A stretch of 64,000 nucleotides of DNA, taken from Odontesthes bonariensis (Eukaryota; Chordata; Actinopteri; Atheriniformes; Atherinopsidae). Numbering within the stretch: position 1 is the first letter of the stretch; the number at the start of each line of letters is the position of its first letter. The notes beneath the pieces were generated by a model. It was not told the origin of the DNA. It did no database searches and worked only from the letters and a program-made list of their open reading frames with translations. Shown here in pieces: positions 50,901 through 62,900 of this stretch. The translations under genes and the position numbers were made by a program. The stretch is taken from NCBI RefSeq assembly GCF_027942865.1, contig NC_134510.1:20949209-21013208 (forward strand). The letters are read 5' to 3'.

Positions 50901-52058
50901 TCCGGTACATACTACCTTAGGACAGGTCAGTGCAAGGGCAGGCTGAGCACTTTTACACTTCATTTACCAGTTTGAAGGTTATTATAGTTCATTTTCTCAG
51001 TTGAACGCATCCGTGCGTATTTTGACGGCAGAGAGGCGGTGTGCTTATTTGGTCCAAGCGTTTTCTCTCCTGTCAGAAGTGCGTAATCTGCCAACAGTCA
51101 AAAGATTAATTGTAGTTAATCTAATGTTATAGCGCAATAATAATACAGCAGGTGATTACAGTCTGAATTAACTGCTGGCATGTTTTTAACTGACTTTGAC
51201 AGGTAGTTTCAGAAGTATTGTTCCCTGCGGTGGATTCTCCTCCTGCTCAGACGATCCCCGCTTCATCTCCTCTTCCTCCTCGCACTCTGTCCTCTCACTC
51301 GCAAGCTCAGAAGAGTCAAGACTCTGTACAAGTCATTTCCCTGCTGCTTCAAGAGGCTGAAGGTGAGCTTGAGGTAGCAAACGGCTCTGACGTTTGCCCC
51401 GCGCTTCATTTGAGACCAAATTTGTGACCAATGACTGGATACCATTACTTGCATGATAAAACTGTTTAGGTAAAAATTCCTGGAACTTTCTCAGCTGTGT
51501 TCATGGTGCTCTCGTGTACGCTTGCCAGGTTGAAACTTTCCCTGCAGGATGGGGCGATATATTTTTCTTTTAGGTGTTGCTGCAAGTTGATTTAGTTTGT
51601 CTTGTAAATGCAGAGTTAATATCAAGGACCTAAGTTCCTGATTTGAAACGGCATTATTTATTCATACCAAACCCTCACAAGCTGAATCCAGATCACGTCA
51701 TCGTGTCAAAACCGCAGCAGTAACTTGCCCTCTGTTGGGATTTGCTGATGAAATCTGCCCATTCCTTCTACATCATGCTGTTTCTTTTTAAAATTCAGAT
51801 TCGGATGAAAAAGAATTTGAAGACGACCCTCTGTTGCAAGTCCTTCGCCAGCAGAAGAAATGGGTCAAGGATCAGCTCAGGTAAATCCGAAGAAAACTGT
51901 CATCTTTACTGTTCTGGACTGTTGTGTTAAAGCTTCTGTGATGTTATCGTTTAATCAAAAAAAGAAAGCAAATCTCACTGAAAGCTTTCTGTAATTTTCT
52001 TCTTAGTGAAGTGGACGCCGTGCTGAATAACTTTCCAGAGGACCGACGAGTTACTTAA
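47965..52058 (+). CDS. proser3: Proline and serine-rich protein 3 (PROSER3), 646 aa
   Basis: A poorly characterised vertebrate protein (human C19orf55). Exons: 47965-47975, 48049-48160, 48272-48516, 48592-48740, 48866-48918, 49458-49522, 49602-49735, 49836-50071, 50170-50684, 50799-50925, 51203-51362, 51799-51880, 52007-52058; phases join to 647 codons with the stop. The N-terminus reads MKSSGPVFTKQNPFPPAS. A conserved block LAKYIDRFRHGQPQSREERQ followed by LPFWWIS is the family hallmark I recall. Later parts include EEDILFQWRLRRKMEQAREW, long Pro/Ser/His-rich low-complexity stretches, and a short acidic and coiled end (LLQVLRQQKKWVKDQL). No membrane segment or enzyme motif was seen. The name also rests on the neighbours lin37 and hspb6. 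The first coding exon is 11 bases and the 48866 acceptor is less certain. AATAAA at 52118. Confidence 0.85.
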
Positions 52059-52547
52059 ACTTTGGCAGGAGACAATTTGAGTGTTTTATATGATCACACT
52101 TTGTTATTTTGTAAAGAAATAAAGTTTATTTGTATTTTTTTGAAGAAATATTTCCACATTAAAGAAGTCGGAGATACGTCTGGGTGCATCAAATCTTTGG
52201 CACAATACAACGAATGTACAAAAGTTCCACAGAAACAAAGAAAAATGACAATTGGCTCAAAACTGTGAACATCGAATATTTACAAAGTGTTGGTTCATTG
52301 AAATATTATGTGAGATTAATGATTAACAGCAGAGCAGTATATACAAACCACAGAGAGCAGGGAATATCAGAACAGGACAGAGTAAATGTGTTTTGGCACA
52401 TGTCGTTGTGTTGATATAAGCCGGGAAAGCCTGAATTTATTGCTGTTTTCATCTGTGTGTTCATAAAGGCTTGCATTCGTTTATTTTCTTATATGGTGAA
52501 AATGGCAGACTTCAGTGCAGAGGCTTTCCGTTTCGGCATTGATGGGA

Positions 52548-53314
52548 TTAAGTCGGAGATCTGGCGTTTTCAGTTTGCAGCATGGGTGCCGATATGACCA
52601 GGACACCGTCTGGGGAGACGGCCGACTCCAGAGCCATGGTGTCTACTCCCTTTGGGATTCGGTAGCGCCGGTTAAACTGCCGTGTTGAAACGCCAGAGCC
52701 ATCCTTCTGACAGAAGAGAGTTGAAACCAACTTTAGAGGACAACTCAAATCATGGCGACTGTAAATAAACTGATAAACGTTCCATCTCCACCCCGCACGC
52801 TAACCTTCTTTTCTTCATGTTTTCCTTGCACTTCTACAAAGTCTCCCACCACTTTGACCAGCAGGTCCTCTGGCTTGAAATGCTTCACATCAACTTGAAC
52901 TGTAAACCCGCTGTCATCACAATGCACCTGCCAGAGAGCACGAGTCAGAATGTTAAACAGGATTACAGAGAAATAAACACCTACAGCACCACTAATAACC
53001 CCCCCGACAGAACCTCAGCATCTTCATCCGTCTAACTGGCTTCCCATCCATTTTAGTTATTTAGAAAAAGGAACAGCTTACTGTAAGTACTGTGAGCAAT
53101 GAAGCATTCAAGCGCCCTTCTGACTTTAGCATTAATAAGTGATCTACATGAAACTACCAACCTCTGCGGAGCTGCCATTATCAGTCTCTGGGAGTAATGT
53201 TGGAGACCAGTTATGATGACCGTAGGTCCCGTTCAGACGTGGAATGAGAGGTGGTAACACCTTCTCCCATGGGATACCGCCGGTTGTCATGGTGCTTGGC
53301 AGGATGAAGTCCAT
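52548..53314 (-). CDS. hspb6: Small heat shock protein HSPB6 (HSP20-like), 144 aa
   Basis: ATP-independent holdase chaperone, in mammals most abundant in muscle. Minus-strand exons: 53314-53162, 52927-52805, 52706-52548, with phase-0 junctions. The start is MDFILPST. The alpha-crystallin domain begins VHCDDSGFTVQVDVKHFKPE, continues DLLVKVVGDFVEVQGKHEEK and includes RQFNRRYRIPKGVDTMAL and SPDGVLVISAP. The dimer-interface arginine of small Hsps falls in NRRYRIP. The tail is short and lacks the IxI/V motif, as in HSPB6. RRxS, the PKA site region of mammalian HSPB6, is not seen at the N-terminus. A 5' UTR intron probably runs from about 53401 to 53317. It is convergent with proser3; 3' ends are about 300 bp apart. 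Confidence 0.88.
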
Positions 53315-53401
53315 TTCTGATAAGAAGAAATTTTTGAAAAGAGGAGAGTTGACTTGACTGCGGTTGAGTCTCCGAGACAAACAGCACGGGGCAACTTACC
53401 T

Positions 53402-53600
53402 CCGCTTATGTTCTCTGACTAAAAAGGGGAAGAGCCGCCCCTGGTATTTAACCGCTTGTGTTCTCCGCTTATCCTGAGTTAAGAAGCACAGCGCGTGCTG
53501 TGGGGGGGGCGGGATCTGGCGCGCCCGTCTGTCTGACTCCGGGATCCTCTCCCTCAGGGTGCTGGACGTGACTGACTGTCCCGTGTGTGCTTTATAGTGG
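53402..53600 (-). promoter_or_regulatory. Probable hspb6 promoter and 5' UTR exon
   Basis: TATAAA on the minus strand at 53596-53591 lies upstream of a region ending at the donor GCGGAG|GTAAGT (53402/53401). The next acceptor CTTATCAG at 53317 directly precedes the start codon exon. A transcription start near 53,560 is inferred. Confidence 0.45.
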
Positions 53601-53953
53601 AGTTGCATAATGAGCTGGAAGTCCTACTGGGGCACCTTGCCTCTGTTATGTTCTAGACTGTGTACCCTTGGGTGTTCAGGCACGGCCACGCCGGATGAGC
53701 GTAGGCCTATTGTTTTGGGAGTGACGCAGCTGTTGCGGACTTATCAGTCAACGTGCTTATTGGCCATTTACATGGTCCTCAGTTTTTATTAGGTCGGTGA
53801 CACTGATACAAACGGGCAATTGATGTGTAATCAGCATAGCAGCTATGGGCTTTATATTTAAGGTCGGTCGTCAAGGAAGGTCTGTCCAAAAATAAGTTCA
53901 AAAGACGACGTTGTTGTTGACCGCCCGTGAGCAGATGCCAGACTGACAGTGAC

Positions 53954-54007
53954 AGCAGGGAACGTCTTACACACGTGCTCTTACATGTGTGCAAGACGTT
54001 CCCTGCT
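53954..54007. repeat. Hairpin, 24-bp arms with two mismatches, 6-nt loop
   Basis: The left arm starts AGCAGGGAACGTCTTACACA and the right arm ends TGCAAGACGTTCCCTGCT. The loop is CTCTTA. It lies between hspb6 and psenen. Confidence 0.93.
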
Positions 54008-55175
54008 ACCAATAGGCCTTCCTTCCATCAATCGGCATTAAAGTGTTGAGTGGAATTGATAGAGTACCTGGATAAAAAAACAACAACACACAATTACTAA
54101 TAAATGACTGGTAATGTTTCAATTACACCCAAGTATCTGAAGTCAAATAAAGAGCTAATAACTGTTGTTAGAGTGAATAGAAGTGCCTCAAAAATGAAGA
54201 CTAAATGTGGACAATTATCAGATTCTTACTCAAACTATAACTTCCAGTTTATGTCTGTAAATGGATTAGCCGTCAGTCAGTTTTATTAGGCATTATGAAA
54301 GTACTCTGTGTGCCGATACTTGTTCTCAGCACACTCTGATGTCCACAGCTATGCGAACACGCTCTCCCTGTTAGCACAGCCGAACCTGTCACCAAAGCTC
54401 TGAATGTGACCAGTGACTAAAATTGGCACTGATTATGTTATGACTCATCAAGAATGAAATTGAAGAGGGGGCATTTAGAGGGATTAAGTTATTGGGTTTC
54501 ATAACAGGCGCCAGCGGTTGTCCTAACTTTAGGAGACATATACAACAATGAAGAGCAGAAATGGAGGGTATAGCTCATTGATCAATGTCAAAAAAAAAGA
54601 AAAGGTCCATTTTGACCCATCCAAGACAAAGTCAATGACATTATGAGGTATGACTAAGATTCTGACTCCAGCACTGGGAATTCTGTAGACGGATTGAAAG
54701 ACACTGTTAGTTGAAAGAACTGTACATACTTTTATTTGCCAATCATACAGGTAAAAATGGTTTTGGCTGCACAATAACACACAAACAGTCACAGACAGGT
54801 TGATGAATCTATTTTTCAATCATTTCAACAAACATGAGTGTACATCCAGCTTCTACATTACAACATAGTGTAGTATACAAGATTAGCTTTATCTCATCTT
54901 TATTTATTTATTTTTTAATCCAACCGACTTAAGCAAATGCCTTAACAAAACAAAACAAAAAAACCCCCACAAAATCCTGAGTCCTACAGCATGGATCTTT
55001 TAAAGAGATGAGATATTACTCTGTTAACACGTTATGCCGGTAAAGGACCAATAAAACAGACCAAAATCTTTCACTGTAGTTAAAGGGAAATTATTTGGTC
55101 CACCGCACTGGATCATTAATCATTTTCAAAACACAGGTCACTTAAAAAAAAAAAAAAAAAAAAAGACAAAAAAAT
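54008..55175. other. No gene seen; includes probable psenen 3' UTR
   Basis: AT-rich, with several minus-strand AATAAA signals near 54,895-54,912 that could end the psenen transcript, and a 22-A run at 55,143-55,164 next to its stop codon. Confidence 0.4.
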
Positions 55176-56449
55176 TCAAGGACTGCCCAGTGGAATCGTA
55201 AAGGAGAGGTAATCTCCCACTTCCCCCCACTCTGCTCTGAAGTGCTGGAATATCGTGATCCAGGTGGTGAGTATTGCTACCCACAACAGCAACCCCAGTG
55301 CTGATCGCTTGACATCTACAATAACACAAGAGCATTAGACAGTATTTAAATAGACCTGCACACATGAACTGTAAAATATGTTTTACCCTAAAGCAGCACC
55401 TAATTTAACACCAAGCAAATACACTTTTTCAGCGTGTGCCTCAAAGTTTTAATGGTGGCACAGATTTATGCCAGCGAGTCATTTATGCTTCAAGAAGGAA
55501 ATCGTAACAAGGATATTTGCAGACTTAATTTCTTATCTGTACAAAGTTCAGTAAAGACACGCATGTTTGTGTCTTCCAGCCTGAAACACACAATGCTAAT
55601 TCTGTCACAGTGATGAACTCAGCAATGTGAAGCAAATTAATGTTGTGATCGTTCTCTTTCACTCCAATCAAACCAATACATGTCAGAGTATTTAAAAGTC
55701 CACGTTCTGAGATTCAAGATCCCGTTTACTCTGCTGAGTCGAATGGGTTTAAGTGGAAATCATACAGCATTCAAAAGAAAATTCTCAATTCTGGCCCCAA
55801 AATTCAGTAAACAGTAAAACAAAAAGGTCACAAAAAAAAAAAAAAAAAAAAAAAGAAGTGCAGTGGGGGAATTGTTTTTATACAATTTTTTGCACGTTTA
55901 CTTGGTTGATAACATTTTTGAATTAAGAATATGTCCAGAATGTGTCTATGTGGGCACACATACGCCATGCGGACAACTTAAAGGGTAAGCATATGTTCAT
56001 GCAAGTTCAGGAGTAACCCTAACCCACTAAATCATCATTAAATTCAGATTTATATTTCTTCATCTAAAAGGCATCCAGAATTTTTATTTTTATTTTTTAA
56101 AGTGCCGGCCTGAAACAGAAGATCTGACACCCACATGTTTTTATCTGGAGCTGTTCAGTGAAGGCTGGCTTCATAAAGGCTTCCTGGAAAAACCAAACAA
56201 CATTTACCAGCCACAGGAAAGGCAGAAAGGCAAAACCACCTGAAAAAAACCAGAAACAAAACAATTATCAGTGATAGAACCATAGAAATTACGTAAAGCC
56301 CTCCTAAACCTGAGGCTCCCATGCCTCAGTCTATACCAAGTAGTGTAAATAACGTTTCATTTCGAGGTTGATTTTTACGTCATCTTACCCAAGTAATATT
56401 TTCTGCACAGGCCGAGTTTCTCCTCGTTGGGAAGTCGTTCCAGGTTCAT
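55176..56449 (-). CDS. psenen: Gamma-secretase subunit PEN-2, 101 aa
   Basis: Smallest subunit of gamma-secretase (with presenilin, nicastrin and APH-1), needed for presenilin endoproteolysis and so for Notch and APP cleavage; a membrane protein of ER, Golgi and plasma membrane. Minus-strand exons: 56449-56389, 56239-56135, 55315-55176; phases join to 102 codons with the stop. The start [20 protein letters not shown], the first hydrophobic stretch [20 protein letters not shown], the loop [16 protein letters not shown], the second stretch [20 protein letters not shown], and the C-terminal [10 protein letters not shown] needed for complex stability are all intact. Length equals the human protein (101 aa). 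Upstream DNA leads to kmt2b in divergent orientation, about 2.1 kb between start codons. Confidence 0.97.
55828..55854. repeat. Poly(A) run of about 27
   Basis: A pure A tract in psenen intron 2. No SINE body was recognised next to it. Confidence 0.9.
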
Positions 56450-58560
56450 TGTGAACTACTACAGAAAGAAAAGAGTGACGGGGAGAACCAGAAAGCTTTT
56501 AAGTATTTTTAGTAAATACATCGCTGTGATCGCCAGCCACATATATGACACTTGCTTCGGGACAGACGTTTGTATAAAGACACACCAAACAACGCAGCAG
56601 TGTCGTCATGTTTGCTAACCCACTTTGTCAGGTGACTCGGAATACACTTCAGGCTACCGTTAGCATTTAGCTAGCTTAGCAGTGCAACACAAAGCCACAA
56701 ACAGCGGCGTCTGTAATTCATAAAAGTGGTCTACAATCTGGTGGGCATCTTTTAATGATTTCAAATAATCAAGAATACTCCGTATTAATATAGAAATATA
56801 CCTGATGTTTCTACAGCCAATTGTCGCTCAAGTAAATCAACTACATAGAAACAAAACACTTCCTACTCCTAACTCTTCTTCTTCCGAATCCTTCCCCTCG
56901 GCGTCTTTTTCTTCACTTTTATTGATCTGTGGAATGTGTGCATTACCGCCATCGTCTGGTACGCAGCAGGGAGCCAGATTACACTATTTATTTTAAAAAT
57001 CGCTTTTTTTTTAACAAGTTCCATCCTGCACTTTTTATTCATATAGCTTTCTTTCGTATTGTACAGAACCACCATCCTTTCATATCCTCCCCTCCTAGCT
57101 TTTGCCATTTTTCTTTCCACTTCTTCTTCTTTTTTTCCGACTGTGCTTAATAATGCTCTTGATTTCTGACCAGCTGAAGTTATTTATCACATGAGATTTC
57201 TACTTGTTGAATTTCAAACCAGATATGAGCCAGTACCCACAGAATACCCATCAAGGGTACAAATTTAAAACTAACTTCCTACCTTTGTTGTATTTTCCAG
57301 TACAGGGAACTTTTTCTTCATCATCTTTTGTCTTGGTTTCTGTGGCAATCATATGCTACACTTCCCTGAATACCACCACCTACTGTACTGGAGTGTGTGA
57401 CATACGAGAGAAGATGCTATTTTATTGGTACATTGGAAATATGTGGCTGGCTGAAAAGTCCTGAAGGCAAAAAAAGTCACTGGATACGTGGAAATGCAAG
57501 CCTTACAGTATCTGTTTAGGGCTTCATAAAATAGTAAAGAATAAAAGAAAACAAGGAGTAGAGCAGCTCAGAAAATAAAATGCTCCTTTTTTGTCTTTAA
57601 CATCTTCCCCGTTTTATCCCTCTTTCAGCTTAAAAAAACTTTTTTTAGTTAATTGGACAAACTGAATTGCTTTTTTTCACCTCGCTGTCAAGGGTTTGAG
57701 ATTTAGTGGTTTCGAGAAAGAAAAAAAATCATACCAAAACCAATCAAACAAAAAAAGGAGAAAAATAACAACTTCTTCATTTTCAAGAAGAAATTTCGCT
57801 TCAGAGGCAAGTATCCCATTTCACAGCTGCTGATATATCACTTCCTCCTGTTTGTTTATTCATCAACGTCATCCTATTCTAATTTCATGTGGCTTTTCGT
57901 ATTTTATTGTCAGACCAACAACAGAGTTTCTGAACATTTCTGCTTCCTCCTTGAACAGCTGGTGGTAACAAAGATGCATACTGCCACCTCCTGTATTAAT
58001 GTGCAGAGTCAACGTAACAAATTTGGGATAAAATGCATTTAATCATCACGACACACACAACAAATGCATTAAAAAATCTTCGGAAATGTCTTAATCCCTC
58101 TCTAGATTGATTCTCCATATTCACTGAAACCCGTTTGTCATTTAGCTCAGCTGACTACCACCAACTAACTCCTGCCTGTGGTGTGAAGCTTAATGAGATT
58201 ATTAGTGCGTAATAAAGACATTTAGGACTTTATGATAATTAAAAAAAAGAAATTGAACTTGTTTTATTAAAGCACGAAATAGGAATGTCATAAAATGTCA
58301 GTGTCAACCATCAATTAATCAAGATTTCTAATCATCAATGCAATTAATGACGTTTGTGTCATAATTAAGAATTAATCCGAGAGGTGATTTCATTCTCTAA
58401 TGAAGACTTCACATGTAACCACCCAGTTCTACTCCTTGTGGGTGTCTCACCCCAAAAAACTCACTTTCCCTTGCACCACTGCGGCACACCCCTCCCATCT
58501 CGCGCCTTCCCTCTTGTCCTCCTCGAGCTGCTAGCCGACGGAGTGAGTGTTGTTGTTGAA
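56450..58560. other. Intergenic between divergent psenen and kmt2b
   Basis: AT-rich, with pyrimidine- and purine-rich stretches and only short chance ORFs. The last 200 bases before the kmt2b start become CG-rich, as expected for its promoter. Confidence 0.45.
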
Positions 58561-58563
58561 GCA

Positions 58564-59891
58564 ATGATGGCGGCAGCGGGATGCGGATCAGCAACCGCGG
58601 CTGCCGTAGGAGGCCAAGGTGGAACCGCAGCGGCCCGAGGTCGTTTCCCCGGTCGGCCTTGGTCATCGCGCAGTCGTTTGCGTTCCGAGAAGCGATGGCA
58701 ACTCGGTCGATCAGGCTTGGAAGCTGATGATGTGACTAACGGAGGGCCAAGGCCCGCAAACCTGGTCCTATCGTTAAACGAAGACCAGTCTCACTTGCGC
58801 TTACTCGGGATAGAGGCTAGCCACAAGATCCTTGGCCAGGCTGGATACAGCTCTAGTGGGAGTGAAGAGGTGAGGTCCCAAACCGACCCAGGAGTTAGTA
58901 TCTTTATTTCATCTTTTCATATTTTTGTGCGATGGTTAATTTGCATGACTGAGTGCTATTCGCAGCAGTGTGACTGGTTAGTGCCATGGAGAAATGTCAA
59001 CATCCTATTGCCAGGCTAACGTTAACTTTAGCTTCAAGCTTGCTAAGCTAAAAATTACACGCTAACCCGTGTTAGCACAGTTCAGCTTTCCATTACATTT
59101 CATGTACAGTCGTAACGCAAAATGCCACTTCAGTCAGACTGCAAAGGCAGCTACGTTGGCACTGTGCTCTAAATTGCATTTAAAAAGGGGTTCAAATACG
59201 AAATGGTGAAAACACGGGTATTATTTGTCGGTATTTTTTGAGGAAAGACAGAGCTAGAACGTCAATTTGTAAACATGCACCGCAATTCTTTCATCTACGG
59301 CCCACTCGGTACAGGGCCAGAAGAGCGGCTAGCCTGCTAATAGTGAACACAAAGAGGGAGATGGCTAACACCTCCGTACTTTGCTCAGTGGCTAGCCGCT
59401 AACTGCTCTGTTTTCATACGCTGTCCAGATGCGAGCAGAGCAGTCCTCTTAGTTAATGCGAGTTTAAAGAAGACACATCTGCCTGCCCGAGATAAAAGCC
59501 ACAGAAACACACTGAGATAAAGTTTGTAATGGTTCCCGTGTAGCTTCTTTGTGGTCAAAAGCAGGTTTAAATGTTCTCGTAGGAACGGGCTGGCTAACTG
59601 TTAGCTCGTGTTAGCAAACACGAAAGGTTTAAATGGTGGTGCAGAAGTGAGCCAAAGGCAGTTTGCACCCTTGTTGGAATCAAATGCTCCTCAGGTCCCA
59701 GCCGATCATTAGCGTCCAATTGTCGTTTATAAGAGTCGAGTTCATTGTGGACTTTTAGATCTCTGCTGCTGGTATGAGGAAGATGTTAAGTACTTGGAGG
59801 GAGTTGCAACCAACCCCATAGCCTCTTGTAACCTTAGTGGAGGCGTTAACGTTAAATGCTCAAGTGAGATTCCTCCCAAATTTAAAGTTCC

Positions 59892-59922
<31 letters not shown>

Positions 59923-62900
59923 GTTATTATTATTTATTTTGATATATAGATCCTGACCAGTACTTTAATTGACCAATATTATTTGACCTATCATAGATGT
60001 ATTGGTTTTAGTGTTGCAGTGAGGCACTTGTTTCATAGCACAGCTCAGATGGGACGTAACTACTATCAAACTGTTTCGGTTTATTTAACTCTTATACAGC
60101 GAAAGAAAACCCTCACAGAGAGCATCACCGCTGCTTCACCAAACTGCCTGTCACTCTTGTCAAATTGCGCTTCACACGCTGTCACCATTGATACTACTGT
60201 GGTAAAGTGCTCGTTTAACTCCACCAAAAAGCAATGGACAAACAGATCGCTCCTTCTGTTTTCGTTGCCCAAACAGTTGTTGCAAAGGATAATAATTGCA
60301 CTATACCCATCTCAGTGCAGTTAAATATTACTTACTGTTACTGGGACAACACAGTGAAAGACTCGTACTTTTGCAACATTAGTTCTAAGTTTAAGTAAAT
60401 GTTGCTTGGTGTGTAGCTGCAGGAAAAGTAGTTTTTGCAAATCGAAATGCAGGAAACGATATGCCGTGTAATTAAAAAAAAAAAAAACGTGGTTTTAGCA
60501 CAGTGTGCCCTAGAAGAATGGCCTTGACTCAAGGTGTTTACAATACTAACAGCCCTATCTGCTGCACAGGCACCACTATGCATCGGTGATGTGGGCAGGC
60601 ATTGGTGTTGAATCAAAGTGTCTCTGTTAGTTTTCATTGCCAGTAGCGCTGCGCTGGGAACTACTAGCTTTAAAATACATTACCTAAAAACAATACCCTC
60701 TTCATTGTCACCCTTTCAGTATAAATGAACACTACATGCATTTGTAGCTTATGTGCATGTGTCACATATGTACGTTTTTAGTTTGGGGGGGGGGGTGGGT
60801 CTGTGTTAAGAGGGGGGATCTCAAAAGTTTCTCATTTGGCGACTGCATCATTGAACGTTCAAGAATGATTCTGCCAACAGATCATTTTTTTTGTTGCTTT
60901 TGATTGTTATGCAGACGTTACTCATGTCTTATGGATTACAACCCAGGGCAGATGAGAGGAGTGTGTGGTTTGAATGGAGAGAAGTGAAAACAGTCACCAT
61001 GTATTGTTTGTTTCCCCAGTTGTATGATATGATACTGTTTTGTTTTTTTTCCCCCCAGGTACTTTAATTGTCTCCATTGTAGAACCGTTATACCATTTTA
61101 AGTGTGGTTTATTGGGTTTTATTTTTTCAAGGTTGATGACTTCATAGGATTTGAAGCTGAGAAAAAGGGCTCCAAAGGACCTGCAACGTCTCAACAAAAT
61201 TCTTCCAAAGGTAAACAAAAAGCTCAAGTTTGATTGAAGCCTGTAACACAACAAAAGAGGGGGATCCTTTATTTTTTATTTTTATTATCCCAGGTTTGTG
61301 TTCAGTGAAGGAGTTGTTTTTTTTTTAACATTATTTATTTTTTGCCTTGTAGGGGATGCTGTCAACACGAAATCTAGACGACAAAGCGAGAAGCTGCCGC
61401 TTAAAACGCCAGCCGCGGAGGCAGCCATCCCACCCGATCCTGTAAAAGATGTCAAATCTTCGGCAGAGATACGCGGCGCATCTCTTGAAGCGAAGCCAGC
61501 AAAGGATTTCAAGAAAAGTTCGAAAGCAAAAAACGCTACGGATCGACAGTCCACTAAAAGCAGAGCTTCAGCGGTGGCGCCAAGGATTACTATAAAGTTA
61601 GTGGCCAAAAAGAAAGTGAAAACTATAAAGGAGCCTCAGAAAAAATCGCTGAAAAAGCTGAAGATAAAAGAAATTCAGGATCAGCCCGATGCCAAGGACA
61701 TTCAGGGTGACCAGGTTTTAAGTGCTCACGTCAAGTTTAAAACTGAACCGCATGAGGATGAACATGGCACAGAGGATAAAGGAGCGGGAACTGTACCTAC
61801 AAGGAGGCGCGGAAGATCTGCCGTAAAGACAGCAGATCCTGTGGGCCGGACTACTGCCAAAGTTGTGGTTGATGACCAAAAATCAAGAGAAAAAGAACTG
61901 ACTGACTCGGCAATGGACAGCGAGTCTGTTGAGCCAAAATTGAATGCGAGGGAAGTAAAGAAAAAGAAGGCGGCGAGAGCTCAGAGTCCCGCAGATAAAC
62001 TAGTTACTCGAAGGAGCAATAGAGTTACGAACCCGCTCTCTAAGAAAGTCTCGGACAGTGCTGCTGAGCCCGAAAGTCAGAGTAAAAGTACTGCCGTTCT
62101 GGCTGAATCCAAGCCAGAGGTTTCACAAACAGTGGAGGCCAAACCCGTGGTGGGAAGAGACAGGCGGAGGCAAAGCAGGAGACTAAATAAAGACGTTTCA
62201 GTCCCAGAAAAGCTGGACTCATCTTCCACAGAGACGGATAATGTAGCCTTCCAGCCCAGTGACGGTGTCTCTTTTCAAAATGAGGAAACGAAGGTCCCGA
62301 GCTTAAAGTTTCTAAAGATCAAAAACCCTAAATATGATGCACAGGCCAGTGGGAAGACTTCCTCTCGAAAGAAAAAGCGGAGAAAATATATCTGGACTTT
62401 AACGATGGTGAAAGGAGGAAGTCCGATGCGCGCTGCTGAAAATATTCTGAAAGCCCCAGCAGAAACTGTGGACAAAGTGGACCTTTCCCCTCCTTCTGAC
62501 ACTTGCACCAGCAAAAATGCAAAGGAACTGGAGACGAAAGCAAAGCTGGATGATGCAGCCCCGCAAGAGACGGGCAGTAGCACGGGCAGTAGTGAGAAGG
62601 ATCTCCAAAACAAAGCCGAGTTGGAAAAGTCAACTTTGGAGGTGGAACCCGAGGGAGATCCCGCACCTGAAACACCCACACAAGAAATCACTAAAACAGA
62701 TGGCGGGAAAGTTGTTCCTCCTCTTCAGATCAAAAAGGTCTCCTCTCCCGGTAAACACAAAAGCTCAAAGCCATCCTTCTTGATTCAGCAGGTCAGCCCC
62801 GTTTCCGAAAAGAATGATGACGTTCCAAAAGAGCCGAGTGAAGTTAACGAGGGCGGCTCACCGTGTCGGGATGCTGATGCCACACCTGTCAGGAGACTGA

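Noticed and set aside
58384-58563. Upstream in-frame ATG extension of kmt2b by 60 residues
   Set aside because: The extra residues resemble no KMT2B start, while MMAAAG... followed by ARGRFPGRP fits the family.
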